Of a stretch of 64,000 nucleotides of DNA, positions 58,246 to 64,000 are shown piece after piece. Both the position numbers and the translations under genes were made by a program. Source of the stretch: Flavobacteriales bacterium UBA4110. Its GTDB lineage: Bacteria > Bacteroidota > Bacteroidia > Flavobacteriales > Weeksellaceae. Each line of letters opens with the position of its first letter. Position 1 is the stretch's first letter. A model generated the notes under the pieces. It ran no database searches. It was given only the letters and a program-made list of their open reading frames with translations, and was not told the origin of the DNA. The stretch is from NCBI GenBank assembly GCA_002383165.1, contig DFXK01000002.1:634302-698301 (forward strand), read 5' to 3'.

Positions 58246-60270
58246 TTACCAAATCTTGATTCTTTCTTCCGGCTTTTTGTAAAGCTTATCTCCTTCTTTT
58301 ACATCAAATGCTTTATAGAAAGCTTCTGTATTAACCAAAGGTCCAAAACTTCTGAAGAATCCCGGAGAATGCGGATCTGTCTTCACCTGATTGCTCAAAT
58401 ACTTGTCCGTAGATAATGTTCTCCAAACAGTTGCCCAGCTTAGGAAAAATCTCTGTTCAGGAGTATATCCGTCAATTTTGCCAGGATTTCCTTTATCTTT
58501 AAGATACATTTGCAATGCATCAAAAGCGATATTCACGCCGCCAAGATCTGCAATATTTTCACCATTGGTAAACGTACCATTTACGTGAACATCTTTCACT
58601 GGCTCATATTTATCATATTGAGAAGCTAAGCTCTTTGTTGCTTTTTCAAAATTGGTTTTATCTTCCGCAGTCCACCAGTCTTTAAGATTACCGTCACCAT
58701 CGAACTGCGCACCACTGTCATCAAAACCGTGCGTCATTTCGTGACCGATAACCGCTCCAATCCCTCCAAAATTAACCGCAGCATCTGCATTTGGATTGAA
58801 GAAAGGTGGCTGAAGAATCGCAGCAGGGAAAACGATTTCGTTATTTACAGGATTATAATAAGCATTTACCGTTTGCGGAGACATTCCCCATTCGGATTTA
58901 TCTACAGGTTTGCCTATTTTTTCCAATTCTTTATTATAACTCCAGCTTTCTACATTTTGAAGGTTAGAATACAAAGTTCCTCCATCTTTCTCAGATTTCA
59001 GTTGTAATTTAGAATAATCTTTCCATTTGTCTGGGTAAGCAATTTTAACCGTGAATTTATTCAGCTTATCCATCGCTTTCTGCTTAGTTACTGAAGACAT
59101 CCAAGCAAGATTATTGATATGCATTGCAAAACTTTTCTTCAGATAATCAACGTAAGTCATCATCTGAGCTTTAGCTTCCGGTGTAAAATATTTTTCTACA
59201 TACACCTTTCCGAAAGCCTCACCTACAACACCATTTATCAATGATAATGCTCTTTTGTTAAGTGCTCTTTGTTCTTTCTGACCTTGTAGATATTTGCTGT
59301 AGAAATCAAACTTAAGATCATCCATTTTCTGGTTAAGATAACCTGCGCTACCGGAAGTCAGATGGAATTTAAGATAATCCTTGATCAATGGAATATTTTT
59401 TTCCGTAAGAAACGTGTCTAGATTTTTATAATAATTTAACTCCCCGATAATTACTTTATCTGTATTAACGCCAGCATCAGCAAGGTACTTTGCAAGATTT
59501 ACATTTTTTACCAGTGTTTTTAGTTCAGGTAATGTTTTCGGATTGTATTGTAAGTTGGCATCACGGATTTGCTCATTAGTCAGCAATGTTTTCGCCATTT
59601 TCTTTTCAAAGTCTACAATTTGCCCTGCAACAGCATCAGCATTTTTATATCCGATCTCTGTAAGAACCTTTGCTACATACTTTTTGTATTCCGCAATAGT
59701 TTCTGCATTTTTCGGAGATTCTTTCTGGTAATAATCTCTTCCAAGCCCGAAAGATGCATCGCCAAGATAAACTGCATTCATTTTAGAATTTTTAAGGTCT
59801 CCGTCTACACCCCATCCGTAGAATGCATTCTCACCTCTTCTTGTTGCTTCGGTGAGATATTTCTGAAGGTCGGAAAGGTTTTTAATGGCATCAATTTTTG
59901 CAAGATCTGCTTTAATAGGATTCAATCCGTCCGCATTACGCTTGTTCATGTCCATATAAGTTTCATACAGCGCTTGGATTTTTTGACCTTCCGATCCATT
60001 CTCAAATTTCTCTTTCAGGATGTTATCCAAAAGAAGAAGTGAGTTGTTATCGGTCGTTTCCCTAAGTTGGTTGAATGAACCCCAGCTAGGTTTATCTGCA
60101 GGAATTTTAGCTGTTTTCATCCAAGTGCCGTTTACAAAACTGTAGAAGTCATCTTGGGGACGCACAGACGTGTCCATATAATTGAGATCTAATGCAGCCT
60201 GTTTTGTTTGTGCCGATGTAATGCTGAAAAAAGAAGCAAGCATCAAAGCACTAAGAGAGATCTTTTTCAT
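58246..60270 (-). CDS. M13-family metallopeptidase (neprilysin/PepO-like)
   Basis: The 674-residue zinc endopeptidase has a signal peptide ending SITSAQ. The zinc motif HEMTH is at residues 510-514 (VIGHEMTHGFDDSG), the third ligand is the Glu of GENIADLGG, and the substrate-binding NAYYNP motif is at VNAYYNPVNNEIVFP. The long helical N-terminal half (residues 30-400) closes the active-site chamber in this family. It likely cleaves short peptides in the periplasm or outside. Ends with the family-typical KKPEERIKIW. Single gene with terminator. Confidence 0.96.
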   Translation of the reverse strand: MKKISLSALMLASFFSITSAQTKQAALDLNYMDTSVRPQDDFYSFVNGTWMKTAKIPADKPSWGSFNQLRETTDNNSLLLLDNILKEKFENGSEGQKIQALYETYMDMNKRNADGLNPIKADLAKIDAIKNLSDLQKYLTEATRRGENAFYGWGVDGDLKNSKMNAVYLGDASFGLGRDYYQKESPKNAETIAEYKKYVAKVLTEIGYKNADAVAGQIVDFEKKMAKTLLTNEQIRDANLQYNPKTLPELKTLVKNVNLAKYLADAGVNTDKVIIGELNYYKNLDTFLTEKNIPLIKDYLKFHLTSGSAGYLNQKMDDLKFDFYSKYLQGQKEQRALNKRALSLINGVVGEAFGKVYVEKYFTPEAKAQMMTYVDYLKKSFAMHINNLAWMSSVTKQKAMDKLNKFTVKIAYPDKWKDYSKLQLKSEKDGGTLYSNLQNVESWSYNKELEKIGKPVDKSEWGMSPQTVNAYYNPVNNEIVFPAAILQPPFFNPNADAAVNFGGIGAVIGHEMTHGFDDSGAQFDGDGNLKDWWTAEDKTNFEKATKSLASQYDKYEPVKDVHVNGTFTNGENIADLGGVNIAFDALQMYLKDKGNPGKIDGYTPEQRFFLSWATVWRTLSTDKYLSNQVKTDPHSPGFFRSFGPLVNTEAFYKAFDVKEGDKLYKKPEERIKIW

Positions 60271-60520
60271 TTGTTTGATTCTGATATTTATATTAATTGG
60301 TATATGATATTGTTTAAAAGTTACAAAAAGTTATAAAAAATTATGGAAAGTAAAAATAATAATTTGACATAGACCTATATTTATAATCCTCTAAAGATTA
60401 AACATTTACCTAATATAAAAAACTTATAACCATTCGTTTATCATATAAATATTGAGATCTTTAGGAATTTAGAATGTATAATTATATTTTTACACTCAAA
60501 AATATTTTAAAGTTATCGAA

Positions 60521-62128
60521 ATGCATCATAATTTATTACTGATATTGGCTTTACTATTTTCCGTATTTATGATGGTAATGGCCGCCCAAAAAATGAAGAT
60601 CGCTTATCCTATATTTTTGGTTTTAGCGGGATTGGTCATCAGCTTATTACCTGGTATCCCGGATGTGGAACTGGATCCGGATCTTGTGTTTCTGATATTC
60701 CTGCCGCCCTTGCTCTATGAAGCCGCTTGGTACACATCTTGGAATGATTTCTGGAGGTGGAAACGTCCTATTTCATTATTAGCATTTGGGTTAGTATTTG
60801 CCACATCTTTAATTGTTGCTTATCTATCACAAGCTCTGATTCCTGGATTTACATTAGCTTTAGGCTTTCTTTTGGGCGGAATCGTTTCTCCACCAGATGC
60901 TGTAGCAGCAACTACTGTTCTAAAAGGCTTACCTGTACCTAAAAGAATCTTAAGCATCTTAGAAGGCGAAAGTCTGGTGAATGACGCCTCATCGCTTATC
61001 GTTTTTCGTTTTGCATTGGCTGCAATCCTTACAGGAACTTTTTCTATACATCAGGCTGTGGGTCAGTTTTTTTTAGTCGCAGGAATGGGAATTGTAGTCG
61101 GATTGATTGGTGCCACAATTATGTATTTGATTCACCGATTTTTGCCTACCACTTCAGCCATAGATGCTGCACTTACCTTAATGACACCTTATCTGTTATA
61201 TCTTGGTGCTGAGCAATTTCATTTTTCTGGTGTAATGGCTGTGGTTACCGGTGGACTTTTCATATCCTACAGATCTCACGAAATTTTCAGAAACGGAAAT
61301 ACACGGTTGAATATGCTCGGCGTATGGACCACGGTTATTTTTGTGATGAATGCCATGGTTTTCGTACTAATTGGATTATCCCTTCCATCTATTATCAATG
61401 GTTTGGAAGAGTCTTCTCTAATTCAAGGTATAAAATACGGTGTTATCATAAGTCTCGTGATCATCCTGCTAAGATTTCTGTGGGTATATCCAACGGCCTT
61501 CATACCAAGATGGCTTTTCAGATCTGTTCGGAAAGAGCAATCACCTGGCTGGAAAGTGCCCTTAGTCATTGGCTGGACAGGGATGAGAGGAGTTGTGTCT
61601 CTCGCTACTGCATTATCAATTCCTTTTGCTTTGGATAATGGCTCGCCTTTCCCACATAGAAATCTTATCCTACTTATCACTTTTATTGTCATATTCATAA
61701 CACTGGTGATACAGGGCCTTACATTGCCTCTTCTGGTGAAAAAGCTAAAAATTCCAGCTATAGATTATGTCTTACCTCAAGAACAACAGGAAGCTCAGAT
61801 TAAAATAAGGCTAAACAGTATGGCTCTCAATCATATAAACACTAATTATTATGACATGATTGAAAAGAGTAATCTCCTAAAAAATTACCATTCTCAAATA
61901 TTAACCGAAACGGAAAACACTGAAAATCAGCTTGATATTTTTGAATGCAATACTTGTACAAATCAGGAAATGGAGAAATTTGAAACTATTTTGAAAGAAA
62001 TCTATCAGAAGCAAAGACTTGATATTTTCCAAATGAGGCGCGAAAAATATTATGATGATGAAGAAATCAGAAAAGCAGAACTCCAAGTGGATCTCAACGA
62101 TCTAAAAATTAACCCGAATTTCCACTAA
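60521..62128 (+). CDS. Na+/H+ antiporter, CPA1 (NhaP-like) family
   Basis: The 535-residue inner-membrane protein has about 12-13 hydrophobic segments (1-410). The ion-binding core motif lies in SPPDAVAATTVLKGLPVPKRILSILEGESLVNDASSLIVFRFAL, with the Asn-Asp pair of CPA1 electroneutral antiporters. WTGMRGVVSLATALSIPFALDNG is the other signature. The last 120 residues form a cytoplasmic helical, charged domain with two CxxC-like cysteines (FECNTCTNQEM). Selectivity for Na+ or K+ is not evident. Single gene, own terminator. Confidence 0.93.
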   Translation: MHHNLLLILALLFSVFMMVMAAQKMKIAYPIFLVLAGLVISLLPGIPDVELDPDLVFLIFLPPLLYEAAWYTSWNDFWRWKRPISLLAFGLVFATSLIVAYLSQALIPGFTLALGFLLGGIVSPPDAVAATTVLKGLPVPKRILSILEGESLVNDASSLIVFRFALAAILTGTFSIHQAVGQFFLVAGMGIVVGLIGATIMYLIHRFLPTTSAIDAALTLMTPYLLYLGAEQFHFSGVMAVVTGGLFISYRSHEIFRNGNTRLNMLGVWTTVIFVMNAMVFVLIGLSLPSIINGLEESSLIQGIKYGVIISLVIILLRFLWVYPTAFIPRWLFRSVRKEQSPGWKVPLVIGWTGMRGVVSLATALSIPFALDNGSPFPHRNLILLITFIVIFITLVIQGLTLPLLVKKLKIPAIDYVLPQEQQEAQIKIRLNSMALNHINTNYYDMIEKSNLLKNYHSQILTETENTENQLDIFECNTCTNQEMEKFETILKEIYQKQRLDIFQMRREKYYDDEEIRKAELQVDLNDLKINPNFH

Positions 62129-62130
62129 GA

Positions 62131-62163
62131 AAAACTCTTCCATTTTTGGAAGAGTTTTTTTTT
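62131..62163 (+). terminator. Terminator after the antiporter gene
   Basis: AAAACTCTTCC and GGAAGAGTTTT form an 11-bp stem followed by a run of T. Confidence 0.9.
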
Positions 62164-62360
62164 ATAAAAATTAATCTGTGAACAATACCTGCAGATAAGT
62201 CCTACTAATGCAATCATCTTCCGTAGATATCTATCGAAATTATGAACAGCTTTTTTTAGCCATCGTTTATTTTCATTAATCACAAATTATCTTAACAATA
62301 ATCAAATCAAAAGTTTATGTCATCTCAATCATATTAAGATTAAAAAAAATTTAAGATAAA

Positions 62361-62378
62361 TAGTTGTTGGTACAACTA
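62361..62378. promoter_or_regulatory. MarR operator
   Basis: TAGTTGTTGGTACAACTA has exact 7-base arms TAGTTGT and ACAACTA around TGGT. Palindromes of this length and type are bound by MarR-family dimers. It overlaps the -33 element of the promoter just ahead of the MarR gene, so binding should block RNA polymerase. Confidence 0.75.
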
Positions 62379-62395
62379 TTGTTTGATTAACTTTG
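62367..62395 (+). promoter_or_regulatory. Promoter of the marR-tolC operon
   Basis: TTG (62367-62369) and TAACTTTG (62388-62395), 18 bases apart, match both Bacteroidota promoter elements. The MarR ATG follows 18 bases later. Confidence 0.75.
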
Positions 62396-62413
62396 TTCAA
62401 TAATAAATTTTAT

Positions 62414-62869
62414 ATGAAAGCTGAAAAAATATTAACTGAACAAGATCGATACAATCTGCTTACAGGGAATGTACCTCTACTGTTCAACCGTTTTTTGGGT
62501 CAGCAATTCAAATTGAATAATATTAACCTGACCCGGGAACAATGGTCGGTGCTAGTACCTTTATGGAAACAACAGGGATGTTCACAACAGGCAATAGCAG
62601 ATTTTACCCACAGGGATAAACCCAGCATAACTAGACTTATTGATCAATTGGAAAAAGAAGGTTACGTAGAAAGAAGGTCCCACCCTACTGACAGAAGGCA
62701 AAATCTAATATATTTAACAAATAAAGGAAAGGAGATAGAGGAAAAAGTAATGTATATTGTGAACAATGTCACCGAAAGAGCAACCAGAGGACTTTCAGAA
62801 AATCAAATTATGGAGATAAAAAACTTCTTTCAGCATATTCAAAACAACATTCAAAAAGAAATGGTATGA
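62414..62869 (+). CDS. MarR-family transcriptional repressor
   Basis: The 151-residue protein has a winged helix-turn-helix: QWSVLVPLWKQQGCSQQAIADFTHRDKPSITRLIDQLEKEGYVERRSHPTDRRQNLIYL, with the wing and the DRR pair conserved in MarR proteins. Flanking helices (N-terminal 35 and C-terminal 45 residues) form the dimer domain. A TTG at 62393 was rejected for the ATG at 62414. The stop overlaps the ATG of the TolC gene (ATGA), so the two are translationally coupled. Autoregulation and control of the pump operon are inferred from the operator. Confidence 0.94.
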   Translation: MKAEKILTEQDRYNLLTGNVPLLFNRFLGQQFKLNNINLTREQWSVLVPLWKQQGCSQQAIADFTHRDKPSITRLIDQLEKEGYVERRSHPTDRRQNLIYLTNKGKEIEEKVMYIVNNVTERATRGLSENQIMEIKNFFQHIQNNIQKEMV

Positions 62870-64000
62870 AAAAAATAAAGTTAGCCATTACATTGATCCT
62901 ATTCAGCACTATCACCAAAGCACAGATTCTTATAAGTAAGGATTTGGATTATGCTATCGGAAAGGCATTGCAAAAAAACACTGAAATAAGGAATCAAGAT
63001 CTTGAATTACAAAAATTAGAATTAGAACGCAAAAGCATATTGGCCAAATATATCCCGAAGGTCGAGGCTTCAGGTTTATATTCTTACATCAGCAGTGATG
63101 CAAAATTAGATCTAGCTACCCTGAATTTACCCATCACAGGATATCCTGTTCTTGGGGGATCTTCCAATTTCAGCACAAATGCGAATATCCTTTATGGAGG
63201 TCTTACCGCAAAAGCTGTACTGTTCAGTGGCGGACAAATCCTAAATGGAGCCAAGGCTCTCAAAGAAAAAAATACAGGAACAGCTTTTATGATGGAAAAT
63301 CAGAAAGATGAGGTGATAAAAGATATCATAGGGAGCTTTGACCGTCTCAAACTTCTGGAAACCGCCGAAACACTCATCGATAATAGCGAAAAAAGATTGA
63401 ATAAGGAAAAAGAAAGAGTAGAAAAGGCGATATCCGAAGGGTTGGCAATTCCTTATGACCGCGATAAAATCAAACTCTCCACTCTGGAATTGGCTTCCAA
63501 ACGTGCAGATGTTCAAAATAAAAGAAAACTTCTGATACTCAAGATAAAACAATCCACCAATCTTTCTGAAGAAGAAATTCTTAAAACCAATCATCAGTTG
63601 GAGCCCATCATTATTTTGGACAGCCTGAGCACAGCCGAACGAAATGAGGTAAAAGCACTGGAATATTTCAAAAAAGCTTCCGAATATGCCCTTAAAAAAG
63701 AAAAAGGAAGCCTTCTTCCCACAGTTGGGGCTTTTGCGGGATATAGCTATGCATCATTATATAATGCCAATACAAAAGTGCCGATTGAACAATTAAATAC
63801 GACCGCCAATTTGAAACTAAATGAATTGACACTACATCCGAACTGGATGTTGGGCGTGGCCGTGAAATGGGAACTCTTCAGCGGATTTGAACGTAAACAT
63901 AAAATAGACGAAGCCAAAATAGGACTCGCCCAGGTTGAAAATAAACTCGCAGATGCCAAAGAAAAAGTAGACCTGGAATTGGAAAAAAACAAGGTAGAAT
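62866..64000 (+). CDS. TolC-family outer membrane channel, partial (runs off the window)
   Basis: The visible 378 residues begin with a signal peptide (KKIKLAITLILFSTITKA, then QIL) and continue with long helical OMF regions: ISKDLDYAIGKALQKNTEIRNQDLELQKLELERKSI and the second repeat near EVKALEYFKKASEYALKKEKGSLLPTVGAFAGYSYASLY. It starts inside the MarR stop codon overlap. MarR followed by TolC is the usual beginning of an HlyD plus MFS or ABC export operon in this group, and those genes would lie beyond base 64000. Confidence 0.9.
   Translation, partial: MKKIKLAITLILFSTITKAQILISKDLDYAIGKALQKNTEIRNQDLELQKLELERKSILAKYIPKVEASGLYSYISSDAKLDLATLNLPITGYPVLGGSSNFSTNANILYGGLTAKAVLFSGGQILNGAKALKEKNTGTAFMMENQKDEVIKDIIGSFDRLKLLETAETLIDNSEKRLNKEKERVEKAISEGLAIPYDRDKIKLSTLELASKRADVQNKRKLLILKIKQSTNLSEEEILKTNHQLEPIIILDSLSTAERNEVKALEYFKKASEYALKKEKGSLLPTVGAFAGYSYASLYNANTKVPIEQLNTTANLKLNELTLHPNWMLGVAVKWELFSGFERKHKIDEAKIGLAQVENKLADAKEKVDLELEKNKVE

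Noticed and set aside
1..64000. tRNA or rRNA genes
   Set aside because: The gaps of useful size were scanned by eye for tRNA T-loops and paired arms, and none was convincing. Automatic search would be decisive.
1..64000. CRISPR arrays or defence systems
   Set aside because: No regularly spaced direct repeats, and no nuclease, Cas, toxin-antitoxin or restriction genes were recognised.

Overview
The window comes from a Bacteroidota chromosome, most likely a flavobacterium of the Chryseobacterium group (Weeksellaceae). Several things point there: low GC, promoters of the TAnnTTTG type instead of the E. coli -10/-35 type, few Shine-Dalgarno sequences, SusC/SusD transport, Por/type IX secretion (T9SS) C-terminal sorting domains on exported proteins, a DNA polymerase III alpha subunit fused to its own proofreading exonuclease, and lipoproteins with acidic surface-export signals. 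The genus is inferred from gene content and recalled protein resemblance, not from a search. No rRNA, tRNA, CRISPR array, prophage or intact insertion sequence was seen.

Layout. Bases 1-3300 (minus strand) hold a branched-chain amino acid operon, ilvE-ilvD-ilvB, preceded by what looks like a complete attenuator: an 18-codon leader peptide rich in Ile/Val/Leu and an intrinsic terminator. Bases 3511-15335 (minus) hold a starch/maltodextrin utilisation locus: SusC, SusD, SusE-like lipoprotein, GH97 alpha-glucosidase, GH13 amylase, an NTF2-like secreted protein and an SLC45-like sugar transporter, punctuated by two terminators and two dispersed repeats. Bases 15900-22900 carry metG, two hypothetical proteins, a methyltransferase, and a VWA/MoxR-type ATPase pair. 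Bases 22981-33912 (minus) hold an AraC regulator with an EmrAB/TolC-type tripartite pump, then an RND tripartite pump.

Bases 34086-39362 (minus) are mostly housekeeping: methyltransferase, map, a four-helix-bundle protein, a HAD hydrolase, acyl-ACP desaturase and gpmI. Bases 39693-47579 (plus) hold a SUI1-like factor, a nucleoside phosphorylase, a LEA-like protein, a secreted M28 peptidase, an NtrC-type regulator without a DNA-binding domain, a MATE pump and argS. Bases 47596-60270 hold a secreted subtilase, the exonuclease-DnaE fusion, two tandem paralogous T9SS cargo proteins and an M13 peptidase. The end (60521-64000) holds a CPA1 antiporter and the start of a MarR-controlled efflux operon, with a clear operator overlapping its promoter.

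How the parts work together. The Sus locus binds starch at the surface (SusD/SusE), imports oligosaccharides through SusC, cuts them with the GH97 and GH13 enzymes and probably takes the sugar into the cytoplasm through the SLC45-like carrier. Three separate TolC-family efflux clusters sit in the window. At least four secreted proteins (M28, S8 and the two GEVED proteins) carry T9SS sorting domains, so the strain must have that system elsewhere. No wholly new multi-gene system stands out. The observations most worth checking are the ilv attenuator, the MarR operator/promoter, the nested dispersed repeat family, the degenerate PHP domain in DnaE and the truncated NtrC-type regulator.
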